A stretch of DNA of 64,000 nucleotides from Phenylobacterium sp. RIFCSPHIGHO2_01_FULL_69_31 (GCF_001824475.1 NZ_MHXN01000023.1:30173-94172); one strand, 5' to 3'. Positions 10,032 through 19,777 are shown, counted from the first letter of the stretch. A program made the numbers and translations. The notes: generated from the sequence alone by a model not told the origin.

Positions 10032-11645
10032 ATGCTCGCCCTGATGATGGATCGTCCGCTCACGTTGCCGTCGATCCTGGAGCACGCTGCGCTCTACCAT
10101 GGCGACCGGGAGGTGGTGACGCGCACGGTCGAGGGGCCGATCCACCGCTACGGCTATGCGGACGCGCTCTCCCGCGCCAAGCGGATGGCAAAGGCGTTGC
10201 TGGCGCTGGGCGTGAAGCCGGGCGACCGGGTGGCGACCCTGGCCTGGAGCACGCATCGTCACTTCGAGCTCTATTTCGCGGTCACCGGCATCGGGGCGGT
10301 GCTGCACACCATCAACCCGCGCCTGCATCCGGACCAGGTAGTCTGGGTCGCCGACCACGCCGAGGACAGCCTGCTGCTGTTCGACATCACCTTCTCGGAT
10401 CTGGTGGCCGAGATCGGGCCGCGGATGGCGACCGTGAAGACCTTCGTGGCGATGACCGACGCCGCCCACGCCCCGCCCGGCGTCCTGGTCTACGAGGACC
10501 TGCTGGCGGCGCAGGACGACGACTTCGCCTGGCCCGACATCGACGAGCGGCAGGCCTCGGGCCTCTGCTACACCTCCGGCACCACGGGCAATCCGAAGGG
10601 GGTGCTCTACGGCCACCGCTCGACGGTGCTGCACGCCCTGGCCCTGGCGCTGCCCGACGCCTTCGACCTGTCGGCCCGTGACGTGGTGATGCCCTGCGCC
10701 CAGATGTACCACGCCAACGCCTGGTGCACGCCCTACGCCGCACCCCTGGTCGGGGCCAAGCTGGTGCTGCCGGGCCGGGCGCTGGACGGGCCCAGCATCG
10801 CCGAGCTCATCGAGGCCCAGCGGGTGACCTTCCTGCTGGGCGTGCCGACGATCTGGGTGGGAGTCGCCGACCACCTCGACCAGACCGGCGGCCAGATCAC
10901 GACGGTGAAGACCACCGCCGTCGGCGGCTCGGCGCCCACCGCCGCCCTGATCGCGCGCATCGAGGACCGGCTGGGCGGCAAGGTCCGCCAGATTTGGGGC
11001 ATGACCGAGACCTCGCCGCTCGGCGTCATCAACACCGCCCTGCCCACCCACGCGGCCGAGACGCCGGCGGCCGCGCTGCAGCGCAAGCTGAAGCAAGGGC
11101 GGGGCCTCTGGGGCGTGGAGCTGCGGATCGTGGGGGAGGACGGCCAGCCGCTGCCCCGCGACGGCAAGAGCGCCGGCGCCCTGCAGGTGCGCGGCCCCTG
11201 GGTCGCCTCGGCCTATTTCAAGCAGGACGGCGCCGCCGCCTTCACCGCCGACGGCTGGTTCGACACCGGCGACATCGCCACCATCGATCCCGAGGGCTAC
11301 CTGCGCCTGACCGACCGGGCCAAGGACGTGATCAAGTCCGGCGGCGAATGGATCTCGACCCTCGACCTCGAAGAGGCCGTCTGCTCCCATCCCGCGGTCG
11401 CCATGGCCGCCGCGGTCGGCATGCCGCATCCGAAATGGGACGAGCGGCCGCTGCTGCTGGTCACCCTGCGCCCCGGCCAGACCGCCGATCCCGAGGCGCT
11501 GAAGGCCCATGTCGCCGAGCGGGTGGCGAAGTGGTGGACGCCGGACGAGGTCCGGATCGTCGAGGCCCTGCCCATCGGCCCCACCGGCAAGGTGCTGAAA
11601 CGCGAGCTGCGTGAGGCGCTGGCGACACAGGCGCCCGCCCAATGA
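10032..11645 (+). CDS. AMP-dependent acyl-CoA synthetase (medium/long-chain fatty acid type)
   Basis: A 537-residue adenylate-forming ligase that activates a carboxylic acid as acyl-AMP and then acyl-CoA. The P-loop motif YTSGTTGNPKGVLYGHRS lies near residue 180, the A5 motif QIWGMTETSPLG near residue 320, the A7 motif GWFDTGDIATIDPEGYL near residue 415 and the hinge/A8 segment DRAKDVIKSGGEWIS follows. The C-terminal catalytic lysine motif GPTGKVLKRELRE is intact. The overall pattern fits FadD-like ligases; chain length preference cannot be assigned. Confidence 0.92.
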   Translation: MLALMMDRPLTLPSILEHAALYHGDREVVTRTVEGPIHRYGYADALSRAKRMAKALLALGVKPGDRVATLAWSTHRHFELYFAVTGIGAVLHTINPRLHPDQVVWVADHAEDSLLLFDITFSDLVAEIGPRMATVKTFVAMTDAAHAPPGVLVYEDLLAAQDDDFAWPDIDERQASGLCYTSGTTGNPKGVLYGHRSTVLHALALALPDAFDLSARDVVMPCAQMYHANAWCTPYAAPLVGAKLVLPGRALDGPSIAELIEAQRVTFLLGVPTIWVGVADHLDQTGGQITTVKTTAVGGSAPTAALIARIEDRLGGKVRQIWGMTETSPLGVINTALPTHAAETPAAALQRKLKQGRGLWGVELRIVGEDGQPLPRDGKSAGALQVRGPWVASAYFKQDGAAAFTADGWFDTGDIATIDPEGYLRLTDRAKDVIKSGGEWISTLDLEEAVCSHPAVAMAAAVGMPHPKWDERPLLLVTLRPGQTADPEALKAHVAERVAKWWTPDEVRIVEALPIGPTGKVLKRELREALATQAPAQ

Positions 11646-11733
11646 GCGCATGACCAAAAGCTCACAGAACTCCTGGCTTGCACCGTGCGTTAGGCTTCCC
11701 AGGTGACACTGTAGAGCCAGTCGGAGGTCGGGT

Positions 11734-12660
11734 TTGGCCAGGAAACGTCCCAAGGGACTGATTGCGATGGGCTGGGCCGCGGTCGAAGCGGCGGCCAAGG
11801 GTCGAACCGAGCACGTTCCGACCTCGGCCGACTATCCCGAGGACGTGGTCCGGCGGACCAGCTTCGTCTCCGGCGGCGGCCACGGCTGGCGCATCTCGGC
11901 GCTGGAGACGCCGCGAGTCCTGCCGCCGCCGTGGAAGATCGTGGTGATCACCGGCGCCCCGTCCTGGGCCGAATACTGGGCCGAGACCCTGGCCGAGCTG
12001 CCGCCGGACCGCGAGATGATCGTGGTGGACCGGCCGGGCTACGCCGCCTCCGAGCCGCTGCACCCCGTCACCGACATACGCGTCCAGGCCGAGGCGCTGG
12101 CCCCCGTCCTCAAGGCCCGGCCCGGCCAGAAGGTGCTGCTGGTGGGCCAGAGCTATGGCGCGGCCATCGCCTCCATCATGGCCGAGCAGAACCCGGGCAA
12201 GGTCGCGGGGCTGGTCCTGCTGTCCGGCTTCTTCGGGGAAGCCGGGCCCACGGCGCGCTGGCTGCTGGACCTGGGCGGCAAGGCGCTGAAGATGATCCCG
12301 CGCGACCTGCGCCATGCCGTCATCGAGGTGACAGGGCAGAAGCCGCAACTGCGCCACGCCAAGCGCGCGCTCGCCAAGCTGAATATCCCGATCCACATGA
12401 TCCACGGCGACAAGGACGACTTCGCGCCGCTCGAGGCCGCCGAGAAGCTGGCCGAGGAGACGGTGACCCGCCGACCCATCCGCGTGGTCCGCACAGAGGG
12501 CGCCAACCACTTCCTGAACGACGGTCCCGCCGAGATCTTGATCGCGGCCCTGGAATCCTGCATCCCGCAGCGGGGTGCCGGCTGGACCTTCCGCTGGCCC
12601 AAGCTGCCCCAGCTCTGGCCGGTCAAGCTGGGCAAGCCCGCGCCGCTGCAGGTGAGTTAG
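11734..12660 (+). CDS. Alpha/beta hydrolase
   Basis: A 308-residue cytosolic alpha/beta hydrolase. The nucleophile elbow is GQSYGAA (Ser near residue 144); late in the sequence the acid/His region includes HGDKDDFAP and the conserved His in EGANHFLNDGP. The start is TTG, supported by a strong GGAGG at 11723-11727 with 6-base spacing; no ATG lies between this ribosome site and the conserved core that would fit better. Its stop overlaps that of the convergent chromate transporter gene by 4 bases. Substrate unknown. Confidence 0.83.
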   Translation: MARKRPKGLIAMGWAAVEAAAKGRTEHVPTSADYPEDVVRRTSFVSGGGHGWRISALETPRVLPPPWKIVVITGAPSWAEYWAETLAELPPDREMIVVDRPGYAASEPLHPVTDIRVQAEALAPVLKARPGQKVLLVGQSYGAAIASIMAEQNPGKVAGLVLLSGFFGEAGPTARWLLDLGGKALKMIPRDLRHAVIEVTGQKPQLRHAKRALAKLNIPIHMIHGDKDDFAPLEAAEKLAEETVTRRPIRVVRTEGANHFLNDGPAEILIAALESCIPQRGAGWTFRWPKLPQLWPVKLGKPAPLQVS

Positions 12661-13862
12661 CCGAGCAGGGTCCCCGTCGCCACCGCGAAGCCGATCACTA
12701 CCAGCCACGGCGGCAGCTTGGCCACGTGCAGGAAGACGAATGCGGCGGCGAGCAGGGCCCAATCCGCCGGCCGCCGCACGGTAGCCATCAGCACCGGGTC
12801 CCACAGCGCCGCCGCCAGCACGCCGACGACCACGGCCCCAACGCCGGCCAGCACGCCCCGCGCCCAGGCCTTGCGCTTCAGCCCGTCCCAGAACGGCAGC
12901 ACGCCCGTGACCAGCAGCAGGCTCGGCAGGAAGATCGCAAAGAGCGCGATCAGGCCGCCGACGATCCCGCCGGGCCCATAGCGCTGCGCCGCCCCGACGA
13001 ACCCCGCGAAGCTGAACAGCGGGCCGGGCAGGGCCTGCACCACGCCGTAGCCCATCAGGAAGGTGTCCTGGTCGAGCCAGCGTCGGTCGACGATCTCGCG
13101 CTCCATGAGCGGCAGCACCACGTGCCCGCCGCCGAACACCAGCGAGCCGATGCGGTAGAAGACGCTCGCCAGGCCCAGCCCCGGATTGCTCAACAGGCTG
13201 GCCAGCACCGGCAGCCCGATGAGCAGCAGGACGAACAGTCCCAGCGCGAACAGCGCGCTCTGGCGGTCAACCGTCTCGAACGCATCGTCGGGTGCGGTCT
13301 CGGCCGGGAGGTCCCGCAGCATGGCCAGGCCGAACAGGCCCCCGGCGACCAGGGCCGCGATCTGGGCCATCGGGCTCTGCGCGACGATCAGGCCCGCGGC
13401 GGCGCCGATCGCCATGCCCGCGCGCACCGGGCCCACCGCCAGGGTGCGCGCCATCTGCACCACCGCCTGCAGCACCACGGCGGCCGCGGCGATCTTCAGG
13501 CCGTGGATCCACCCGTCGCCGTAGAGCAGGATCAGGTCCGGCGAGACGGCGGCGAAGGCGATCATCAGGACCGCCGCCGGCAGGGTGAACCCGGCGAAGG
13601 CCGCCAGGGCCCCGGCCAGGCCCGCCTGGCGCATCCCGATGGCCATGCCGATCTGGCTGGACGCCGGGCCGGGCAGGAAATGGCAGAGCGCCACGAGGTC
13701 TGCGTAGGCGGCCTCCGACAGCCAGCCCCGCCTCTCCACGAACTCCTTGCGGAAGTAGCCCAGGTGCGCCACGGGGCCGCCGAACGCGGTCAGGCCCTGT
13801 TTCAGAAACGCCAGGAACACGTCGAGCGTGGAGACGGCCTTGGCAGGCTGGGCGGCATCCAT
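12657..13862 (-). CDS. chrA: Chromate transporter, two-domain ChrA type
   Basis: About 401 residues with roughly ten hydrophobic segments in two homologous halves, the long-chain CHR layout. Characteristic pieces are LTAFGGPVAHLGYFRKEFV with CHFLPGPASSQIG in the N-half, and FGGGHVVLPLMEREIV with ALPGPLFSFAGFVG in the C-half. Family members export chromate; some have no proven substrate. Start chosen at ATG 13862 (MDAAQPAKAV). The open frame continues to 14012, but that would run into the divergent dehydrogenase gene. Confidence 0.88.
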   Translation of the reverse strand: MDAAQPAKAVSTLDVFLAFLKQGLTAFGGPVAHLGYFRKEFVERRGWLSEAAYADLVALCHFLPGPASSQIGMAIGMRQAGLAGALAAFAGFTLPAAVLMIAFAAVSPDLILLYGDGWIHGLKIAAAAVVLQAVVQMARTLAVGPVRAGMAIGAAAGLIVAQSPMAQIAALVAGGLFGLAMLRDLPAETAPDDAFETVDRQSALFALGLFVLLLIGLPVLASLLSNPGLGLASVFYRIGSLVFGGGHVVLPLMEREIVDRRWLDQDTFLMGYGVVQALPGPLFSFAGFVGAAQRYGPGGIVGGLIALFAIFLPSLLLVTGVLPFWDGLKRKAWARGVLAGVGAVVVGVLAAALWDPVLMATVRRPADWALLAAAFVFLHVAKLPPWLVVIGFAVATGTLLG

Positions 13863-13980
13863 CACGCCTAGATGGTCGGGTACGGCCGCCGTGTCGACCC
13901 GTTTCGGCGATAGGGACTTCCCAGCCCCATCTGAACGGCGATAAGGCTTCTCGCAAAGCAAGTAAGGAAGAGGGAAGACC

Positions 13981-15063
13981 ATGAAGGCCGCCGTGCTGCG
14001 CGAAGTGGGCAAGCCGCTTCAGATCGAGGACGTGCAGATCTCGAAGCCGGGCCCGCGAGAGGTGCTGATCCGCACCGCCGCGGCGGGCGTCTGTCACTCC
14101 GATCTCCACTTCATCGAGGGCAAGTACCCCCACCCGATGCCGGCGGTGCTCGGCCACGAAAGCGCCGGCGTCGTCGAGGCTGTGGGCTCGGAAGTCCGCA
14201 GCGTGAAGCCGGGCGACCACGTCATCACCTGCCTCTCGGCCTTCTGCGGCCACTGCGACCACTGCGTCACCGGTCATATGGCCCGCTGCGTCTCGCCCGA
14301 GACCAAGCGCCGCGACGAGGATGAGCCGCGCCTGGCCAGCGCCAGCGGCCCGATGCTGCAGTACCTGAACCTCTCGTCTTTCGCCGAGCAGATGCTGATC
14401 CACGAGAACGCCTGCGTGGCGATCCGCAAGGACATGCCGCTGGACCGCGCCGCCCTGATCGGCTGCGGCGTCATGACCGGCGTGGGCGCCGTGATTCACA
14501 CCTCCAACGTCCGCCCGGGCGACACCGTGGCGGTCATCGGCTGCGGCGGCGTGGGCCTGGCGGCGATCAACGGCGCGGCGATCGCCGGCGCCGGCCGGAT
14601 CATCGCCATCGACATGGCGCCGGGTAAGGAGAACCTGGCCAAGTCGATGGGGGCCACCGACTTCGTGCTGGGCGGCCCGGACGCGGTGAAGACCGTCATG
14701 GAGATGACCCGTGGCGGCGTGCAGCACAGCTTCGAGGCCATCGGCCTCGCCGCCACCGCCGAACAGGCCTTCAACATGCTGGCCCGCGGCGGCACCGCCA
14801 ACGTGATCGGCATGATCCCGGTGGGCCAGACCATCAGCCTCATGGGCGCCGCCTTCCTGGGCGAGAAGCGCATCCAGGGCTCGCTGATGGGCTCCAACCG
14901 CTTCCCGGTCGACATGCCGCGGCTGGTCGACGCCTACATGGCCGGCAAGCTACACCTCGACGACATGATCAGCCGCCGCATCAAGCTCGAGCAGGTCAAC
15001 GAGGCCTTCGAGGAAATGAAGACCGGCGCGGTCGCCCGCTCGGTCATCGTCTTCGACGCCTAA
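13981..15063 (+). CDS. Zinc-dependent alcohol dehydrogenase (class III-like MDR)
   Basis: A 360-residue medium-chain dehydrogenase/reductase. Catalytic-zinc residues are visible in GVCHSDLHF and GHESAGVVEAVG. The structural-zinc loop has four cysteines in CGHCDHCVTGHMARC. The NAD-binding glycine motif is VIGCGGVGLAAI. Very similar in layout to the Zn-dependent dehydrogenases used for S-(hydroxymethyl)glutathione or primary alcohols. A clear intrinsic terminator follows 20 bases after the stop. Exact substrate not assignable. Confidence 0.9.
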   Translation: MKAAVLREVGKPLQIEDVQISKPGPREVLIRTAAAGVCHSDLHFIEGKYPHPMPAVLGHESAGVVEAVGSEVRSVKPGDHVITCLSAFCGHCDHCVTGHMARCVSPETKRRDEDEPRLASASGPMLQYLNLSSFAEQMLIHENACVAIRKDMPLDRAALIGCGVMTGVGAVIHTSNVRPGDTVAVIGCGGVGLAAINGAAIAGAGRIIAIDMAPGKENLAKSMGATDFVLGGPDAVKTVMEMTRGGVQHSFEAIGLAATAEQAFNMLARGGTANVIGMIPVGQTISLMGAAFLGEKRIQGSLMGSNRFPVDMPRLVDAYMAGKLHLDDMISRRIKLEQVNEAFEEMKTGAVARSVIVFDA

Positions 15064-15082
15064 GCTTCGCGGACACAGCGAC

Positions 15083-15114
15083 AAGGGCCGGTGGAGCGAT
15101 CCGCCGGCCCTTTT
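15083..15114 (+). terminator. Rho-independent terminator after the alcohol dehydrogenase
   Basis: GC-rich hairpin with arms GGGCCGG (15085-15091) and CCGGCCC (15104-15110), plus an inner GG/CC pair, followed immediately by TTTT on the plus strand. It lies between the dehydrogenase stop (15063) and the convergent cytochrome gene stop (15120), so it serves the plus-strand gene. Confidence 0.85.
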
Positions 15115-15119
15115 GCGTT

Positions 15120-15467
15120 TCAGGCGGGCCGACGGGTCTGGATGGACTGCAAGTAGAGGATGATGGCGCGCACGTCGTCCGGAGCGAACCGGAACTCCGG
15201 CATCAGCGGGTGCCCGGTGAGAATTCCCTCGGCGAGGGCCTCCGACAGCATCTCGGGATCGTAGCGCGCGTTGAGTTCGCGGAACGGCGGGGCCGCCGGC
15301 TCACGGCTGGCGCCCTCGCGTCCGACGGCATGACATCCGCCGCAGTGGAGCTGCACCAGAGCCTCGCCCCGCGCCTCGGGTGACGGCTCTGATGGGGCCG
15401 GAGGCGCGGCGGCGGCCAGCGCCGCAGACGCAGCCAGCAGAAGGAAGGCGTGGAGAGGCCGGTTCAT
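15120..15467 (-). CDS. Small secreted c-type cytochrome
   Basis: A 115-residue protein with an Ala-rich signal peptide (MNRPLHAFLLLAASAALAAAA), one heme-c attachment site CGGCH near residue 45 and a distal methionine candidate in HPLMPEF. Monoheme class I cytochrome c by layout, exported to the periplasm and matured by the Ccm system. Possible electron carrier; the partner is unknown. It lies beside, but convergent with, an alcohol dehydrogenase that is itself a soluble NAD enzyme, so no functional link is implied. Confidence 0.87.
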   Translation of the reverse strand: MNRPLHAFLLLAASAALAAAAPPAPSEPSPEARGEALVQLHCGGCHAVGREGASREPAAPPFRELNARYDPEMLSEALAEGILTGHPLMPEFRFAPDDVRAIILYLQSIQTRRPA

Positions 15468-15519
15468 CCGGCCAGCTTCCCCGCCAACGCCCCGCCCGCA
15501 TTGCGCGGCGTCAAACGCC

Positions 15520-16839
15520 TCAGCGGGAGGCGAGCGCCTGGGTGCTGGCGCCGCCGTCGGCCAGCAGCCGCTCGAGCCGGCCCTTCTGCGCCTTGAACCG
15601 CGCCAGTTCGGCGCCCGCCAGCACAGTGCCCTGCGGAACCTTGGCGCCGACCGGGTTCACGCGCTTGCCCCGCTGCCAGACCTCGTAGTGCAGGTGCGGC
15701 CCGGTCGACATGCCGGTGGAGCCCACATAGGCCACCACCTGGCCCTGCCGGACCTTCATGCCGGGTTTGAGGCCCTTGGCGTAGCGGGACAGGTGCGCAT
15801 AGCCGGTATCCCAGCCGCCGGAATGCCGGATCTGCAGCCAGTTGCCATAGCCGCCCCAGCGCCCGGCGCGCACCACCACGCCGTCGCCGGCCGCCAGCAC
15901 CGGCGTGCCCGAGCCCGCGCCGAAGTCCACGCCCTGGTGAGCGCGCGCATACCCCAGGATCGGATGGCGCCGCTTCCCGAAGCCGGACGTCAGACGCGCC
16001 CCGTCCACCGGCGTGCGCAGCAGGAAGCCGCGGATGTTCTTGCCGTGCTCGTCGAAATACTCCGCCTCGCCCCCGTCGCGCTCGAAGCGGAAGAACTTCA
16101 CCCCGTGCAGCTCGGCGTACTCCAGATCTCCGGTCTCGATGGTCCGGCCGCTCTCGGTCACCTTGCGGTCGAACACCAGGCGGAAGTCGTCGCCCGGCTG
16201 GATGTCCCGCTGGAAGTCCAGCTTGTGGGCGAACAGCTTGGCCACCTGCGCCGTGATGGCCGGGGTGGCGCCCAGGCGTTGGGCGCTCTCATAGAGCGAG
16301 CCCTTGATCTCACCGTCGGCGACGGTGGTCTCGGCGGTGACCTTCTCCTCCAGCGCGCGCAGCCGCAGCGCCCCGTCGAAGGTGCGGGTGAGCGTCAGGG
16401 CCGTGGCCGGTCCGGTGCGCAGCGCCAGGCCCACCAGGCGCGCCGGCCGGTCCTCGCCATGCGGTTGGGCCACGGCGGCGTCGAACGCCATGCCCGCCTT
16501 GATGTCGATGGTGTCCATCGCCCGGCCGAGGGTCTCGACGGCCTGCCGCGCCTCCTCGGCGGTGACGCCGGCCCGCTCGACGGCCCGCTCCAGCGTCTCG
16601 CCCGGTCGCACCCTGACCTCGACGTTTCGCGAGCGGGCATAGCCGGGCTGGGCCTCGGCCTGGGTGAAGGCGGCATGCTGCAGGGCGGCGACCGCCTCGG
16701 GCGCCAGGGTGACCGGCTCGGGCTTGTCCAGTCGCGCGGCGACCTGCCAGCCTACGAGGCCCGCGCAGACGGCGACCGCGCCCGCGGTCAGGGCCGGCGC
16801 GAGACGAACGGGAAATCGGCCCGACTTGTAGATCTGCAT
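15520..16839 (-). CDS. M23-family metallopeptidase (LytM-type peptidoglycan hydrolase)
   Basis: About 439 residues from ATG 16839 (MQIYKSGRFP); an in-frame GTG lies 18 bases upstream. A single N-terminal membrane anchor precedes an OapA/SH3-like middle region with a LysM-like VRPGETLERAVERAGV near residue 60. The C-terminal catalytic domain has the zinc motifs HQGVDFGAGSGTPV and HLHYEVWQRG, so the site appears intact. Expected to cleave peptidoglycan crosslinks in the periplasm or to be a cell-cycle factor of the same fold. Confidence 0.92.
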   Translation of the reverse strand: MQIYKSGRFPVRLAPALTAGAVAVCAGLVGWQVAARLDKPEPVTLAPEAVAALQHAAFTQAEAQPGYARSRNVEVRVRPGETLERAVERAGVTAEEARQAVETLGRAMDTIDIKAGMAFDAAVAQPHGEDRPARLVGLALRTGPATALTLTRTFDGALRLRALEEKVTAETTVADGEIKGSLYESAQRLGATPAITAQVAKLFAHKLDFQRDIQPGDDFRLVFDRKVTESGRTIETGDLEYAELHGVKFFRFERDGGEAEYFDEHGKNIRGFLLRTPVDGARLTSGFGKRRHPILGYARAHQGVDFGAGSGTPVLAAGDGVVVRAGRWGGYGNWLQIRHSGGWDTGYAHLSRYAKGLKPGMKVRQGQVVAYVGSTGMSTGPHLHYEVWQRGKRVNPVGAKVPQGTVLAGAELARFKAQKGRLERLLADGGASTQALASR

Positions 16840-16966
16840 CGCACCCCCGGTATCCACCGATGCGCGGCCCTGGACGCTCAGGGCCGGGAAAGCGCCCCCC
16901 GGCGCCCCAGCAGTCGACGTTCTAAATGACCGGAACGTGGCGAGCCGCGCACCCGGTCGATTTGTC

Positions 16967-17317
16967 TCAGAGGAGACCTAGGACCAGTTCGGCGGGCCGG
17001 CAGAGCGCCGCACCCTTGTCCGTCACCACGATAGGGCGATTCACCAGGATCGGGTCGATGATCATGGCTGCGATCAGCGCCTCGTCCGACGCGCTGGGAT
17101 CGGTGAGGCCCAGCTCGTCCGCGCGGGTGCCGTTCGTGCGAAGTATCGCATGCGCGCCGACGTCCATCTTCTTCAGCAGATCTTCGAGCTGGGGCTTGGT
17201 CCAGCCGGCCTTCAGGTATTCGACCACGGTCGGCTCGACGCCCTTGTCGCGCAGCAGCTGCAGCGTGTTGCGCGAGGTTCCACAGCTTGGGTTGTGGTAG
17301 ATCGTGACGCTCGTCAT
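16967..17317 (-). CDS. arsC: Arsenate reductase, glutaredoxin-dependent ArsC
   Basis: A 116-residue thioredoxin-fold protein with the catalytic cysteine in NPSCGTSRN near residue 12 and the arginine-bearing substrate loop RPIVVTDKGAALCRP near residue 95. It reduces arsenate to arsenite using glutathione and glutaredoxin. No ars transporter or ArsR gene is adjacent, so this may be a stand-alone copy; related ArsC/Spx-like proteins can have other roles. It directly follows the M28 peptidase on the same strand (23-base gap). Confidence 0.92.
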   Translation of the reverse strand: MTSVTIYHNPSCGTSRNTLQLLRDKGVEPTVVEYLKAGWTKPQLEDLLKKMDVGAHAILRTNGTRADELGLTDPSASDEALIAAMIIDPILVNRPIVVTDKGAALCRPAELVLGLL

Positions 17318-17340
17318 GCCGCCCCATTAGCCCGTTCGGT

Positions 17341-19725
17341 TCACCAAGTGAAGGAACGGGTCCCGGAGACGAAGGTGGAGTCCGAACTGTCCCACGGCAT
17401 CAGGTCGGCCGGCCGCGCGGGCAGGGGGGCGACCCCCGCCGGCCAGCGGTCGAACCCGGCCACATAGCGCACGTCGAGCCGGCCGGCCCCGGCGGGTCGC
17501 ACGCCGATGTCCACCCCCGTCCCCGCAGAAAGCCAGTAAACGCGGACCCACTGGCCGGGCGGCAGGGCCATCTCGGCGGGAACGCCCGCGACCCGCGTCA
17601 CTTGGCCGCCAACGCTGGAGCGCAGGCGCAACTCCAGCGTCCGTGCGCCGGACGGCGGCGCGGCCGAAAGCAGCAGGCTGCCGTCCGGCGCCCTGCCGAG
17701 CTCCAGGCTTGGCGGCGCCTCGGCCACGGGCGGTGCGCTGGCCGCCAGCATCGGCTGGCGCCAGGCCCAATGCGAGAGCCGCTCGACGGGCCCGCCTTCC
17801 GCCCTGAGCACGGCGTCGGTCCACGGGCCGCCCATCGTCGGCGGGCTGTAGCGCCAGGCCCGGCCGGTGTCCTGGTCGACGTGGTAGCCCACGTAGCTGA
17901 CCTGCGGGTAGCGGGGCGTCCAGGGATCCTCCGCCCGGATGATCAGCGTCATGGCCAGCCCGCCGGCCAGCAGCAGGCCGCCGATCACCAGGCCCTTCTG
18001 GGCCCCGGTGTCGGGCTGCGCCAGCGGCCAGAGGACCAGGCCCGCGGTGATCATCTGGATCGCGAACAGGGGCATCAGATCCATGCCCTCGTAGGCGAAG
18101 TGCGAGATGCCGCCCTGCCAGCCCAGCGTCGCGGCGGCCAGCACCACGAGAAGCCCGATGGGCAGGATGCCCCGCCGGGCGCTGAGGGCCGTGGCGGCGG
18201 CGCCGGTCGCCGCCACCAGCAGTGGCCAGGCGATGACGTAGGCCGCGCCGGGCGCGACGATCTGGAGGATCGCGGCCAGGATCAGGCCCAGGATCAGCGC
18301 GCCGGCCCAGGCGCCCTTGCGGCTGGCCGGGCGGCTGTAGACGAAGGCCCCGATGGCGCCGGCGACCACGCCCGCGACGATGCCGATCCAGTCGATCTCG
18401 CCGAACGCCGAGGCGGCCAGCCCCAGCACCAGGGGGATCGCGGCCATCCACCGTCGGCCGCGCGCCATGTCGCCGGCCGCCAGCATGAGGAAGCCGAGCG
18501 AAAGCATCATGATCGCCCATTCCCACGGCGCCGACTGGGCCAGCAGGAACCTTTGCTCGATGAAGCCGAAGCCCGCGCCCGTCAGCCGCCGGGCGAACTC
18601 CAAGACCGCCACCGTCCCGCCGCCGGCGAAGGCCAGCGCCCCCATGCCCCGGACGATATCGCTGGCGGGGAACTCGCCCGAGTGCCGCGCCCAGCGGACG
18701 GCGAAGGCCAGCAGCACCGCTGCGGCCAACAGGATCACCCAGCCGAACCAGACGGGGTAGGCGATCACCACGTCGCCGAAGAGGTTCGAATAGACGACCG
18801 TCGGCGCCCGGCCTGGAAGCTGTGCGGCGAAGGCGGTCTCGGCGGTCGCCGCCAGCACCTGGGTCCCCATGTCCTGGAGCGAGCCCCGCTCCAGGTTCGC
18901 CGGGGTCGATGTGGGGCTGTGATAGTCGAACTGGCGACCGATGATGGCGTAGTTCAGCCCCGCGATGCCGGCTCTCAGCGACTCCGTCAGGTCGGTGTCG
19001 TTCGGCATCTTCTCGTAGATCAGCACCGACAGCGACGAGGACGACGGGGCCCGGGCCGTCCGCGCGAACATCCGCACCAGCTCGCCGTTCTGGGCGCTGG
19101 TCTGGAACATGTTGACCCGGCCGCTCGAGCCGCGCGCCTCGGCGTTGATGACGAGCCCGATACGCTTGGCCAGCGGGTCGCGGCGGAAGAAGTGGTTGGC
19201 GCCCAGGAGCCCCGCTTCCTCGCCGTCGGTGATCACCACCATGACGTCGCGCGCGGGGGTCCCGCGCGCCTTGATCGCCCGCACCGTTTCCAGCGCCACC
19301 GCGACGCCCATGGCGTCGTCGGCCGCGCCGGGCGAGGCGGGCACGCTGTCGTAGTGGGCCATCAGCGCGACGGCGGGGGCGCTGCGGTCCCGTCCGGGCA
19401 GCACGCCCACGATGTTCTCCACGGCGCCGGCATAGATGCGGTCCGTCGCGCGCCGGGGAGTCTGGACGCCGACCCCCGGACGCACCTGGGGCGAAAGGCC
19501 CAGCTTCGCCATCCGGCCGACCAGGGCGTCGCGGACGCGCGCATTCGCGGGCGAGCCCGTCGGGTGGGGCGCGGCGGCCATCAGGGTCACGTCGGCGAAC
19601 GCCCGCTCGGCGGAGAACTCGCTGGCTGGGGCGCCGACCGGCCGGGATTCCGGCAGGAGCTGCTCGTTGAAGGCGATCCACGACCCGAGCATCAGCGCGA
19701 TCAGCAGCGCCAGGTAGCGACCCAT
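17341..19725 (-). CDS. Polytopic M28-family aminopeptidase
   Basis: A 794-residue membrane protein. After an N-terminal anchor comes an M28 zinc peptidase domain with the five expected ligands in order: His-Asp in AHYDSVP, Asp in GAADDAMG, Glu pair in TDGEEAGLLG, Glu in NAEARG and His in QFDYHSPTSTP. From about residue 350 there are roughly eight hydrophobic helices, then a beta-rich C-terminal region of about 180 residues. The catalytic domain should face the periplasm. Similar in architecture to Fxna/vacuolar-type M28 peptidases. Physiological substrate unknown. Confidence 0.88.
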   Translation of the reverse strand: MGRYLALLIALMLGSWIAFNEQLLPESRPVGAPASEFSAERAFADVTLMAAAPHPTGSPANARVRDALVGRMAKLGLSPQVRPGVGVQTPRRATDRIYAGAVENIVGVLPGRDRSAPAVALMAHYDSVPASPGAADDAMGVAVALETVRAIKARGTPARDVMVVITDGEEAGLLGANHFFRRDPLAKRIGLVINAEARGSSGRVNMFQTSAQNGELVRMFARTARAPSSSSLSVLIYEKMPNDTDLTESLRAGIAGLNYAIIGRQFDYHSPTSTPANLERGSLQDMGTQVLAATAETAFAAQLPGRAPTVVYSNLFGDVVIAYPVWFGWVILLAAAVLLAFAVRWARHSGEFPASDIVRGMGALAFAGGGTVAVLEFARRLTGAGFGFIEQRFLLAQSAPWEWAIMMLSLGFLMLAAGDMARGRRWMAAIPLVLGLAASAFGEIDWIGIVAGVVAGAIGAFVYSRPASRKGAWAGALILGLILAAILQIVAPGAAYVIAWPLLVAATGAAATALSARRGILPIGLLVVLAAATLGWQGGISHFAYEGMDLMPLFAIQMITAGLVLWPLAQPDTGAQKGLVIGGLLLAGGLAMTLIIRAEDPWTPRYPQVSYVGYHVDQDTGRAWRYSPPTMGGPWTDAVLRAEGGPVERLSHWAWRQPMLAASAPPVAEAPPSLELGRAPDGSLLLSAAPPSGARTLELRLRSSVGGQVTRVAGVPAEMALPPGQWVRVYWLSAGTGVDIGVRPAGAGRLDVRYVAGFDRWPAGVAPLPARPADLMPWDSSDSTFVSGTRSFTW

Positions 19726-19777
19726 CCGCGTCTCCCCCGAGTCTCGTTGGAGCTACGCTAGAGTGTATCGCCGGAAA

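Noticed and set aside
11931..13871. Long plus-strand frame opposite chrA
   Set aside because: Composition is dominated by Arg/Gln/His/Pro from GC bias; chrA on the other strand has clear membrane helices and family motifs.
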